This document shows positions 1 through 7,420 of a stretch of 39,872 nucleotides of DNA, piece after piece. This DNA comes from a bacterium. GTDB lineage: Bacteria > Ratteibacteria > UBA8468 > B48-G9 > DTJG01. Within the stretch, counting starts at the first letter, position 1. Every line of letters starts with the position of its first letter. The stretch is from assembly GCA_021800535.1 (NCBI GenBank), contig JAJYYV010000017.1, forward strand, positions 1 to 39,872, read 5' to 3'. The position numbers and the translations under genes are program-made. The notes beneath the pieces are model-generated. The model saw only the letters and a program-made list of their open reading frames with translations, was not told where the DNA came from and ran no database searches.

Positions 1-986
1 AGATTATTAAATCTTCTGATACTGGAATAGTAACAAATATACTCACAGGATTTTCCATAGGATTGGAAAGTACAGGATTATCTGTACTTGTAATATTAGG
101 TTCTTTATTTTTTTCTTTTTATCTTGGGAAATCCACAGGACTTCAAAATGGTGGATTTTATGGTACAGCAGTAGCAACCATGGGAATGCTTTCTCCGTGT
201 GCATTTATTCTTGCAATGGATACTTTTGGCCCCATTGCTGATAATGCAGGGGGAATTGTGGAAATGTCCCACTCTCCAAAAGAAATGAGAAGAAAAATAG
301 ATAGATTTGATGCAATTGGAAACACTACAAAAGCTTTAACCAAAGGATATGCAGTTGGTTCAGCATCTCTTGCTGCATTTTTACTTTTTTCTGCATATAT
401 GGAATCAGCACATTTAAAAGTAATTAATATTGACAAACCCATAGTCTTTGTAGGTGGGTTTTTGGGGGCTGCTCTTGTTTTTGTATTTGCTTCTCTGGCT
501 ATTAGGGCTGTAGGACGTGCTGCCCATTATATTATTAATGATGCAAAAAAACAGTTTAGAGAAAAACCTGGAATTATGAAAAGAACAGAAAAACCAGACT
601 ATGCTGAAAGTGTGGATATATGTACCCGTGGAGCTTTAAAAGAAATGATATTACCTGGCTTAACGGCAATAGTTATTCCTATTTTAATAGGTTTTTTTCT
701 TGGTCCTGAACCTGTAGGGGCAACTTTAATGATAGGAACAATTACCGGGGTTGTACTTGCTCTTACATTAAACAATGGCGGAGGCGCATGGGATAATGCA
801 AAGAAATATATTGAAAATATAGAATTTGGGAATAGGGGTTCTAATGCGCATAAATCAGCAGTTGTGGGAGATACAGTAGGGGACCCATTTAAGGATACAG
901 CTGGTCCTTCTTTACATGTTCTTATAAAATTACTGGCTACACTTACTCTTGTATTTTCAAATCTATTTATAATGATTCATCATTGA
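1..986 (+). CDS. hppA: Membrane-bound pyrophosphatase, C-terminal part (5' end outside window)
   Basis: This integral-membrane pump couples pyrophosphate hydrolysis to H+ or Na+ export. The reading frame is already open at base 3 and continues in family sequence through KSSDTGIVTNILTG, so the gene starts upstream and only roughly the last 327 residues are here. Visible family landmarks are DNAGGIVEM, GNTTKALTKGYAVGSA and the terminal DTVGDPFKDTAGPSLHVL block, with several hydrophobic helices. In the GNTT segment a Lys (bases 330-332) and a Thr (339-341) occupy the positions which, in characterised enzymes, mark the K+-independent subclass (Ala and Gly in K+-dependent ones). The stop lies 17 nt before the next gene, so co-transcription with the ferredoxin and flavoprotein genes is likely. 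The ion pumped cannot be decided from this fragment. Confidence 0.95.
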   Translation, partial: IIKSSDTGIVTNILTGFSIGLESTGLSVLVILGSLFFSFYLGKSTGLQNGGFYGTAVATMGMLSPCAFILAMDTFGPIADNAGGIVEMSHSPKEMRRKIDRFDAIGNTTKALTKGYAVGSASLAAFLLFSAYMESAHLKVINIDKPIVFVGGFLGAALVFVFASLAIRAVGRAAHYIINDAKKQFREKPGIMKRTEKPDYAESVDICTRGALKEMILPGLTAIVIPILIGFFLGPEPVGATLMIGTITGVVLALTLNNGGGAWDNAKKYIENIEFGNRGSNAHKSAVVGDTVGDPFKDTAGPSLHVLIKLLATLTLVFSNLFIMIHH

Positions 987-1003
987 AATTACTAAATTAA
1001 AAG

Positions 1004-1537
1004 ATGAATATAAAAAATATAAAAATAAATAAGTTATCAGAAAATGAAAAAAGAATATTTGTTGATATTCCCCGGTGTATGGGATGTCGGGCATGTGAAA
1101 TAGCTTGTATAAAAAAACACTCATGGAAAAATAATATAGATATAGGAAAAAGAAACGGGGATATTAATGATATCAATGGAATTGCAAGGATTAGAATAGT
1201 AAAATATAAAACATATGCATTGCCTTTACAGTGTAGACAATGCCCTGAACCATATTGTTATTTTGCCTGTATTGCAGGGGCGATACGAATAGAAGAAGGC
1301 AATATGATTTTTGAGGAAGATAAATGTACACATTGCTATTCCTGTGTGATGAGCTGCCCTTATGGAGTTATTCATCTTGAAAATGATATTCTCACTCCTG
1401 CTATAAAATGTGAGTTATGTTCCGATGAAAAAATACCGCCCTGTGTTAGGGTCTGTCCTACAAGAACATTATTTTTGGGTAATCAGCAGGAATTTAAAAA
1501 ATTACTTAAAGGAAGAAAAGAAAAATGCATTACTTAA
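1004..1537 (+). CDS. CooF-like four-cluster [4Fe-4S] electron-transfer protein
   Basis: A 177-residue iron-sulfur protein of the CooF/HycB/DmsB type. Four Cys groups are visible: CMGCRACEIAC (from C25), CRQCPEPYCYFAC, CTHCYSCVMSCP and CELCSDEKIPPCVRVCP. This is the crossed arrangement that binds four [4Fe-4S] clusters. There is no signal peptide, so it should be cytoplasmic. It overlaps the next gene by 13 nt. In carbon-monoxide dehydrogenase loci a CooF next to an FAD/NAD oxidoreductase is a known pairing, but no cooS is present in this window. It may serve another oxidoreductase encoded upstream or elsewhere. The family call is firm; the partner is unknown. Confidence 0.85.
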   Translation: MNIKNIKINKLSENEKRIFVDIPRCMGCRACEIACIKKHSWKNNIDIGKRNGDINDINGIARIRIVKYKTYALPLQCRQCPEPYCYFACIAGAIRIEEGNMIFEEDKCTHCYSCVMSCPYGVIHLENDILTPAIKCELCSDEKIPPCVRVCPTRTLFLGNQQEFKKLLKGRKEKCIT

Positions 1538-2820
1538 TAATCGGTGGTTGTGCGGCAGGATTGAATGGTATAGAAGGAATAAGAAAAATTGATAAAGAAG
1601 GTGAAATTACACTTATAAGTGAAGAAAAATATCCTCCGTATGCAAGATGTTTAATTACCAATTATCTCATTGGAACACATACAGAAGAGGATCTGTTTTT
1701 AAGAGAAAGCTCTTACTATGAAAAGATGAAAGTCAATCTGATTCTTGGTAAAAAAGTAGTAACTGTTAATGCAAAAAATAAAAATATTATTTTAAATGAT
1801 GGTGAAAAAATTTCTTTTGACAGGATGCTTATAGCGACCGGTTCTGTTTCTCAAAGACTTGATTGCAAGGGTGAGGAAAAACAGGGCATTTTTGAATTCA
1901 GAAATATTCAGGATGTATATAATATAAAACAGATGGTTGAAAAATGTGAAAAAGCATTTGTTTTTGGTGGAGGTTTGGTTGGAATTAAAGCTGCCTATGG
2001 ATTAAACAAAATAGGAGTGGATGTTGAGATGGTAGTAAAATCATCACAACTCTTTTCCAGATTTTTGAATAAATCTGCATCTAATATTATTTTAAATTGG
2101 ATAGAAAAAAATGGGATTAAGATTACCACTAAAATTGCTCCTGTTGAGATTTATGGTAATAAAGAAATAACCGGGATAAGATTTGATAATGGTGAAGAAA
2201 AAAAAGCACAATTGGGAATTATAGGAAAGGGGGTTAGAGCGAATATTTCTTTTTTAAAAAATAGTGATTTGCATTTGCATTGGGGGGTAGTTGTTGATGA
2301 ATATTTAAGAACAAATTTTTATGATATTTTTTCTGCTGGAGATGTGGCTGAAACAGAAGATTTAATTACAGGAAAACCCTGGATAAATCCCTTATGGATG
2401 AATGCTCAGGAACAAGGTTATATTGCTGGAATAAATATGGCTGGTGAAATGAGGTCCTATCCTGGTTCAATTGCAGGAAACTCAGCAGAATTTTTTGGTT
2501 TACCTGTTATTTCTTTGGGGGAGGTTAAAGAAACAGAAAATGTAGAGATTATAGAATCAAAAGATGAAGGGGAAAAAGGATATAGTTATAAAAGATTTAT
2601 CCTGAAAAATAATACATTAATTGGCGTAGTACTTATAAAAGATGTTGAAGATGCTGGAGTATATCTTGCCTTAATCAGAGCCAAAGTAAATTTACAGGAA
2701 TATAAAGACATCTTAGGAAAACCATGGTTTAATTATGGAAGAATAAAGGACCTTATTGAGATAGAAAATGGATTTAGAGAAAGTATTTCTCCTGAAGGTG
2801 AAAAAATATTTTTTAAATAA
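1525..2820 (+). CDS. FAD-dependent pyridine-nucleotide oxidoreductase (FNOR/rubredoxin-reductase type)
   Basis: A 431-residue class I pyridine-nucleotide-disulfide oxidoreductase-like flavoprotein. The N-terminal dinucleotide motif is GGCAAG at residues 7-12, ATGS follows near 105, the NAD(H) motif GGGLVG lies at 148-153, and the FAD-binding SAGD at 270-273. No redox-active CxxxxC pair is obvious, so it is not a disulfide reductase. It more resembles NADH oxidase, rubredoxin reductase or the FNOR partner of CooF. Translation is probably coupled to the ferredoxin gene through the 13-nt overlap. The likely role is electron transfer between NAD(P)H and the four-cluster ferredoxin; the direction is unknown. 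Confidence 0.85.
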   Translation: MHYLIIGGCAAGLNGIEGIRKIDKEGEITLISEEKYPPYARCLITNYLIGTHTEEDLFLRESSYYEKMKVNLILGKKVVTVNAKNKNIILNDGEKISFDRMLIATGSVSQRLDCKGEEKQGIFEFRNIQDVYNIKQMVEKCEKAFVFGGGLVGIKAAYGLNKIGVDVEMVVKSSQLFSRFLNKSASNIILNWIEKNGIKITTKIAPVEIYGNKEITGIRFDNGEEKKAQLGIIGKGVRANISFLKNSDLHLHWGVVVDEYLRTNFYDIFSAGDVAETEDLITGKPWINPLWMNAQEQGYIAGINMAGEMRSYPGSIAGNSAEFFGLPVISLGEVKETENVEIIESKDEGEKGYSYKRFILKNNTLIGVVLIKDVEDAGVYLALIRAKVNLQEYKDILGKPWFNYGRIKDLIEIENGFRESISPEGEKIFFK

Positions 2821-2838
2821 AAAAATTTAAAAAATTTT

Positions 2839-2866
2839 TTGACAGAAATAAAAATATAGTTATAAT
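2839..2866 (+). promoter_or_regulatory. Sigma70-type promoter of the peptide/radical-SAM operon
   Basis: Consensus TTGACA at 2839-2844 and TATAAT at 2861-2866 with a 16-nt spacer, in the gap after the flavoprotein gene. It gives a 5' UTR of roughly 65 nt before the peptide start at 2940, which has a perfect AGGAGG at 2929-2934. Both hexamers are exact matches, so it is among the clearest promoters in the window. Confidence 0.75.
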
Positions 2867-2879
2867 AAATTTATTATAA
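2860..2879. promoter_or_regulatory. 20-bp perfect palindrome over the -10 box (possible operator)
   Basis: TTATAATAAATTTATTATAA is identical to its reverse complement and covers the -10 hexamer and expected start site of the promoter just upstream. This is a classic place for a dimeric repressor to bind. All bases are A or T, which raises the chance of coincidence in AT-rich DNA. A similar but imperfect sequence follows the promoter at 7815. Confidence 0.4.
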
Positions 2880-2939
2880 TTTTACGATTAATAATTTTGA
2901 TAAATATAATTTATAAATCTAACAAAATAGGAGGAAAAA

Positions 2940-3065
2940 ATGAGAAAACTTGTTGAAAAGAAAAATATAGGAAAGGATAAAAATCAGAAACAGGAATGGA
3001 AAAAACCCAAATTAGAAGATGTTTCTGAAAAAATAATGGCTCAGCCATATATTAGATTTACATGA
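2940..3065 (+). CDS. Candidate precursor peptide (41 aa) for radical SAM modification
   Basis: A 41-residue peptide starting MRKLVEKKNIGKD and ending MAQPYIRFT, preceded by a perfect AGGAGG 5 nt before the ATG. It is Lys/Glu-rich at the N-terminus, then has WKKPKLEDVSEKI, which resembles the W-x-K-P-type segment found in PqqA and other radical-SAM peptide precursors. It closes with a short C-terminal part holding Pro, Tyr, Arg, Phe and Thr that could be the modified core. Its stop overlaps the start of the PqqD-like gene by 4 nt (ATGA), so the two are translationally coupled. I do not recognise the peptide as a named family, and it has no PqqA-style E-x-x-x-Y. The precursor role is inferred from size, leader motif and position. 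Confidence 0.75.
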   Translation: MRKLVEKKNIGKDKNQKQEWKKPKLEDVSEKIMAQPYIRFT

Positions 3066-3322
3066 TTAAAATGAAACTAAAAGAATTTGTAAAAACCAGG
3101 AATGAAAAATTCGGGGTGGTAATTTTTGATACACTTAAAGAAAAGGTATTTGTGGCAAATGAAACAGGTAAAGATATTGTAGATTTACTTCAAAAGGGCT
3201 ATTCTCTGGAAAATATGATTCAGTCTTTAAGTGATTTATATAACAAAGAGCCGGCAGAGATAAAGAAGGATATCTTGTCATTCCTTGATAGCCTAAAAAG
3301 CAATTCTTTGATAGAAGTCTAA
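3062..3322 (+). CDS. PqqD-like peptide chaperone (RiPP recognition element)
   Basis: An 86-residue protein with the PqqD-fold pattern: an N-terminal beta-hairpin region (VVIFDTLKEKVFVANETG), a first helix (KDIVDLLQKGYSLENMIQSL), and a helix-turn segment (EPAEIKKDILSFLDSLKSNSLI). Proteins of this fold bind the leader of a precursor peptide and deliver it to a radical SAM enzyme. The gene overlaps the peptide stop by 4 nt, and the radical SAM gene begins 30 nt after its stop. The three genes form the minimal set of a PQQ/mycofactocin-like peptide modification system. Size and layout agree with free-standing PqqD or MftB-like proteins. Confidence 0.8.
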   Translation: MIKMKLKEFVKTRNEKFGVVIFDTLKEKVFVANETGKDIVDLLQKGYSLENMIQSLSDLYNKEPAEIKKDILSFLDSLKSNSLIEV

Positions 3323-3352
3323 ATATAATCATACTAAGAAAAGGAATAAAAA

Positions 3353-4309
3353 ATGGATAAAAACAATATGATAGATATTTATGATTTAGATGCTCCTTTG
3401 TTTATTGCGTGGCAGATAAATGCAGAATGTAATCTTGGATGCCTACATTGTTGTGAAGAAGCAGGACATAGCATGCCGGATAAATTATCAAGGGAAGAAA
3501 CTTTTAATGTTTTAAAACAGATTGTTGATTTAAAAATCCCTTATGTGGCTTTTTCCGGTGGAGAACCGCTACTTCATCCTTATATTTTTGAAATGTGTGA
3601 ATTTTTAAGAAAAAATTCAGTAAATCTTAAAATAGAAACCAATGGAGAATATATTGATGAAGAAAAAGCGGATAAGATGCTTTCTCTTAATCTGCGGTCA
3701 GTTCAGATAAGTTTAGATGGAGTAACACCATCTGCTCATGAAAAGTTAAGATTAGGCGGGAACTGGAAGAAAGCAACAAATGCCTGCAGATTATTAAAAT
3801 CAAAAGGTGTCAATATTGAAATTGTGTTTGTTCCGACTAAATTCAATATTCATGAAATAGGACAAATAATTGATTTCGCATATTCGCTTGGTGTATATGG
3901 AATATATACCGGTAAAATAATGAGGATTGGAAGAGCTGCTAAAAATTGGGATATACTTTGTCCTTCAGACCAGGAGTACAAGACATTTTTTGACACTTTA
4001 AATGAAAAAGTGAAACAGTACGAGGGAAAAATGAAGGTTTATTTTTATCCGTACGATGTTATAGAAGAACTAAAATACCGGCGTATGTTTCCTGCTGCCA
4101 GTCTTCTTGTAATTCCCAATGGAAAAGTAAAATTAATAGGGCCACTACCTTTTCTTTGCGGAGATTTGAAAAAACAAAAATTAACACAGGTATGGAAAAA
4201 TTATAGAACAAGTTGGCAGAAACCTGAAGTTCAGGAATTTATAAACAGACTTCTGGAAAATCCAAAACTTTTGGCTGAATCTAATAAATGGATAGAATTG
4301 TTTCATTAA
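3353..4309 (+). CDS. Radical SAM peptide-modifying enzyme with reduced SPASM-like C-terminus
   Basis: A 318-residue radical SAM protein. The SAM cluster motif is C26-x3-C30-x2-C33 and the SAM-binding FSGGEP spans residues 66-71. The C-terminal part keeps a SPASM-shaped stretch (IPNGKVKLIG, then CGDLKKQKLTQVWKNY), but that stretch has only one Cys where SPASM enzymes carry seven for two auxiliary clusters. It is therefore unlikely to bind the usual pair of extra clusters. The start follows AAGGA with normal spacing. It sits directly after the precursor peptide and PqqD-like genes and overlaps the prenyltransferase gene by 22 nt. The likely job is to crosslink or otherwise modify the peptide; the reaction is unknown. 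It is distinct from the AhbC and AhbD radical SAM proteins in this window. Confidence 0.85.
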   Translation: MDKNNMIDIYDLDAPLFIAWQINAECNLGCLHCCEEAGHSMPDKLSREETFNVLKQIVDLKIPYVAFSGGEPLLHPYIFEMCEFLRKNSVNLKIETNGEYIDEEKADKMLSLNLRSVQISLDGVTPSAHEKLRLGGNWKKATNACRLLKSKGVNIEIVFVPTKFNIHEIGQIIDFAYSLGVYGIYTGKIMRIGRAAKNWDILCPSDQEYKTFFDTLNEKVKQYEGKMKVYFYPYDVIEELKYRRMFPAASLLVIPNGKVKLIGPLPFLCGDLKKQKLTQVWKNYRTSWQKPEVQEFINRLLENPKLLAESNKWIELFH

Positions 4310-5145
4310 TAAGATACCGCTTTTTTCTGTGGGCCGGATTACTTCCATATCTTTTGGGGCAGGCATTATCTTTTCATACAAACGGTTATTTACATAAAAA
4401 TTTTTTCTGGTTTGGTTTGATTGGAATTTTTTTTACCCTTATTGGTGTGGAATTATTTAATGAATATTTTGATTCTCAAACTGGTGGAGACCGCGTATTT
4501 TCTCTTGAAAAAAAAGAAATCCCTGATTATTTTTTCAGATTTGGCGTGCTTGTTTTTGGACTTGCTGTTCTTATTGGAATTTATCTGTCTTTTCAGATAG
4601 GTTGGGTTCTACTGATTTTTATTTTATTTGGATTTTTAGGTGCATATTTTTATGTCGGCCCTCCTATACGATGGGCGTACCGCGGATTAGGAGAAACAGT
4701 AATTGCATTATCTTATGGTCCATTTATGGTATATGGCAGTTATTATATCCAGACAAAATCTATTAATATGGAACCTTTATTGCCATCATTAATTTGCGGG
4801 TTGTTGGTTTTTTGTCTGTCTCTTCTTAATGAAATTCCTGATTATTATCAGGATAAACTTATAGGAAAAAGAAACTTAGTGGTAAAAATGGGGAAACAAA
4901 AAATAATCAAAATTATAAATATATGCTTTATATCTGTTTTTTTATTTATTGGCTTAGGACTGATATTTAAAAAACTTCCTGTATTTACTATTATCCTGTT
5001 TTTATTAATTCCATGGCTTTGGAAAAATTTATTTCGTTTAAATAATAACTATGAAAATAAAAAATTTTTTCTTCCTGTAATAAATATATCAGTTGCCACT
5101 TATATAATTATTTTATTCACTTTAAGCCTTGGATTTTTGAAATAA
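4288..5145 (+). CDS. UbiA-family membrane prenyltransferase
   Basis: A 285-residue polytopic membrane protein with both Asp-rich motifs of the UbiA superfamily: N58-E-Y-F-D62 with D68 for the first, and N181-E-I-P-D185-Y-Y-Q-D189-K, then GKRNLVVKMG for the second. These bind the Mg2+-prenyl diphosphate. The second motif looks MenA-like, so a plain role in menaquinone synthesis is possible. Against that, no other men genes are nearby, and the gene starts inside the radical SAM gene (22-nt overlap), implying tight co-expression. The alternative is prenylation of the product made from the 41-residue peptide. The family call is strong; the substrate is unknown. Confidence 0.85.
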   Translation: MDRIVSLIRYRFFLWAGLLPYLLGQALSFHTNGYLHKNFFWFGLIGIFFTLIGVELFNEYFDSQTGGDRVFSLEKKEIPDYFFRFGVLVFGLAVLIGIYLSFQIGWVLLIFILFGFLGAYFYVGPPIRWAYRGLGETVIALSYGPFMVYGSYYIQTKSINMEPLLPSLICGLLVFCLSLLNEIPDYYQDKLIGKRNLVVKMGKQKIIKIINICFISVFLFIGLGLIFKKLPVFTIILFLLIPWLWKNLFRLNNNYENKKFFLPVINISVATYIIILFTLSLGFLK

Positions 5146-5196
5146 AAAAAGAGGATATATTTTCACTTCTAAATTTCTGATATCATTTATTATATT

Positions 5197-5982
5197 TTAA
5201 AGGAATAAATTATTCATATGAAGTATTACAGATTTTACCATTTTTGTTAAGTCTACGACCTTGGTTTTTTGTGAAGGTTTATAAATAAACATTGAATTAT
5301 GTATAGGTTTTGTACTTAAATTTTTAAATACTATTAATACATCCGGTTGTTTGTTTTTTCCATAGAGTTCTATTTGTTTTGTTAGCATGTTTTTTTCATT
5401 AATCCATAAAACAATCTTTTGAATGCCACTAATATTATAAGGTAAAGTTTTGATACAAATTATAATATCATCCCAAAAAAGAATTTTTTGATACCCAGCG
5501 ATATTATAATTAATATTTTTCCCAATGGAGGTAAATACATAATATTTTTTATTATTTTTTGTTTTCTCGGTAATTTTAGTTTCTTTAGAATATTTTTTAA
5601 CATTTTTTAAAAAATCATTAATGGTTCCAAATGCAGATATCTGTTTTGGTAGTTTATTTACAGTTAATTTTACTATAGTTCCATTGCTGATTCTCCATAT
5701 GGTTTTACCATCAAATATTGTAATATATTTAAGTGGATGAGAACTATTGGGGATTAGCATTAGCATATTTGTTTTGTAAAGTGGCCCTTTTCTCCAGAAA
5801 TTTCCCCGGATTTTCACGGGAAAATTTCCCATATACAATTTAATTTGCACTTGTCCACTTAAATTATTCCGTTGAATTTTTTGTGCTTCAGAAAATTTTT
5901 TAATAAATTCTGTTTTATTGACACCTGCCATTAATAACAATGGAAAGATTAAAATAAATATTGAGATAAAGAATTTTTTCAT
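5197..5982 (-). CDS. LolA-like periplasmic protein
   Basis: A 261-residue protein with a signal peptide (MKKFFISIFILIFPLLLMAG, cleavage near residue 20) and a body of alternating beta strands. There is a run of paired hydrophobic strands such as YITIFDGKTIWRISNG, typical of LolA/LppX-type half-barrels that carry lipids or lipoproteins through the periplasm. The match is structural in flavour rather than motif-based. It is downstream of the porin gene in the same direction, 73 nt away, with a strong hairpin between. A shared role in outer-membrane biogenesis or porin assembly is plausible but unproven. Its 3' end faces the prenyltransferase gene across 51 nt, and I saw no clear terminator there. 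Confidence 0.6.
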   Translation of the reverse strand: MKKFFISIFILIFPLLLMAGVNKTEFIKKFSEAQKIQRNNLSGQVQIKLYMGNFPVKIRGNFWRKGPLYKTNMLMLIPNSSHPLKYITIFDGKTIWRISNGTIVKLTVNKLPKQISAFGTINDFLKNVKKYSKETKITEKTKNNKKYYVFTSIGKNINYNIAGYQKILFWDDIIICIKTLPYNISGIQKIVLWINEKNMLTKQIELYGKNKQPDVLIVFKNLSTKPIHNSMFIYKPSQKTKVVDLTKMVKSVILHMNNLFL

Positions 5983-6011
5983 CTGTATTTTTCTCCTTGT
6001 TTTTTATTTCC

Positions 6012-6047
6012 GCTTTCATCCCCATCTTTTCTGATGGGGATGAAAGC
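6012..6047 (-). other. Perfect 15-bp intercistronic hairpin
   Basis: GCTTTCATCCCCATC (6012-6026) and its exact complement GATGGGGATGAAAGC (6033-6047) flank a 6-nt loop. It lies 8 nt past the porin stop and before the LolA-like gene. There is no U-run after the stem in either direction, so it is not a textbook Rho-independent terminator. It could protect the porin mRNA 3' end or partly attenuate transcription so that porin exceeds the downstream protein. Confidence 0.7.
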
Positions 6048-6055
6048 AAGATTAG

Positions 6056-7420
6056 TTAAAAATCTGTTCTCCAACCAAGTGTAATCCGACTATAGTCAAG
6101 ATAACCAACTTCTGGATTGGTTGATTTTCCTACTGATAATTCCCCTTCAATAACAGATGTTGGTGTAAAAAAATAATCAACACCATAAGTTATTGTTTTA
6201 TAGGTGCTGTAATATCCATCAAAACCAGGGTTTCCTTCTATACCATCAACAGCAGAAAATCCACCAGGTAAATCTTTTGCATAAGAATATTCAATAAGAC
6301 CTTGCCATTTTGGATTGAATTTGTAAAGAGTTTCAACATAATAGGCATCTGTTTTAGCATCAATTTGAGATCCTACATATGCCCCAGCGCCAGGTATATT
6401 ATCCCATTTGCCTCCTATTTCTTCACCTTTCAATGTCCATTTGGCATATTGCCACATCAGCCCTGCTTCATATCTGAAAATATTTTGGTTGCTGTTATTA
6501 TCCCATTTACCTGCAAGATAAGAACCTAATAATTTCAGATAACTATTATTGGGTAAATAAATATTTGGGGCAACATGAATCATAACTGCTTTTGTCTGGT
6601 CAGTTCCAACATCACTACTATTAATAAAGTTACTTAACAGATAAAAATATACAGGTATTCCCCAATTTCCCACATAATAGTGTTTGTCTAATTCAACACC
6701 AGCAGCATGTAGCGGTAAAACACGACACATTCCCGGGGGAAGATTATAAATCTGATCCCAGAAAATTCCTCTGGCATACTCTTCAGAAAATTCAGGTACT
6801 AAGATACCCGCTTTCATATCCCATTGATGCGGTAATGAGGCATCCACATATGCTTTCCATAAGGTGATTTTATAGCCACTTTGTGACCTTGTTATTCCAG
6901 GTGTGACATTTGGTGTAGCCAGAGTAATTGCTTTTATCCATGGGTCTATTTCTATACTAAGGTTTGGGTTAATCTGTTTATGCATAAACAGCCATAACAT
7001 ACTAACGCCTGCGCTTGGATTATTAGATTCATTGTTTCCGTTTTCTGTCCCCCATGACTGGTCAAAAAGATATAGTTTCAGGTGCCCATGGATGGTTAAT
7101 GCATTTGCGGCTTCTTCCTGTTGTTTTGCTTCCTGTTTGGCTGATTTTTCTTTTAGATTTTTGATTCCGCTCAATGCTCTTGCTGTCCGTTTTGACTGGG
7201 TGGTCTGATTTTTCTCAAGCTGGTTTACCTGTTTTTGTAATGATTTGAGAGCAGATTCCAGCTGGTTAATAGTCGTCTGCAACTGACTTGCTTTTTTCTT
7301 CAGGCTTGTCAACTGGCTATTGGAGACTCCATCTGAATTTATACCAGCGTTTGCAGAAACAGTAATGAAAAATAAACCCAATAATATAGTCAAAGATATT
7401 AGGCTTTTATATAAATTCAT
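6056..7420 (-). CDS. Outer-membrane porin with N-terminal coiled coil
   Basis: A 454-residue beta-barrel protein. It has a signal peptide ending in an ANA cleavage site near residue 25, then a long heptad-rich region (about residues 36-110, LKKKASQLQTTINQLESALK and onward). A barrel rich in aromatic alternating strands follows, ending in a C-terminal Phe as porins do. I place the start at the ATG at 7420. An in-frame GTG at 7432 overlaps the strong AAAGGAGG ribosome-binding site and is unlikely to be used. The coiled coil may tether the barrel to peptidoglycan. One Cys occurs in the barrel (PPGMCRVLP). The substrate is unknown. It is transcribed divergently from the apbE operon. Confidence 0.85.
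   Translation of the reverse strand: MNLYKSLISLTILLGLFFITVSANAGINSDGVSNSQLTSLKKKASQLQTTINQLESALKSLQKQVNQLEKNQTTQSKRTARALSGIKNLKEKSAKQEAKQQEEAANALTIHGHLKLYLFDQSWGTENGNNESNNPSAGVSMLWLFMHKQINPNLSIEIDPWIKAITLATPNVTPGITRSQSGYKITLWKAYVDASLPHQWDMKAGILVPEFSEEYARGIFWDQIYNLPPGMCRVLPLHAAGVELDKHYYVGNWGIPVYFYLLSNFINSSDVGTDQTKAVMIHVAPNIYLPNNSYLKLLGSYLAGKWDNNSNQNIFRYEAGLMWQYAKWTLKGEEIGGKWDNIPGAGAYVGSQIDAKTDAYYVETLYKFNPKWQGLIEYSYAKDLPGGFSAVDGIEGNPGFDGYYSTYKTITYGVDYFFTPTSVIEGELSVGKSTNPEVGYLDYSRITLGWRTDF

Noticed and set aside
158-442. Long minus-strand open frame inside hppA, and similar opposite-strand frames inside nuo genes (e.g. 13985-14359, 17034-17255)
   Set aside because: They lie antisense to strongly conserved genes, have no ribosome-binding sites and encode low-complexity or improbable proteins.
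2821-2842. AT-only hairpin after the flavoprotein gene as terminator
   Set aside because: Pure A/T stem of about seven pairs, too weak to assert; such runs are common in the window.
6012-6047. Rho-independent terminator after the porin
   Set aside because: The stem is excellent but no U-tract follows in either direction, so I list it as an intercistronic hairpin only.
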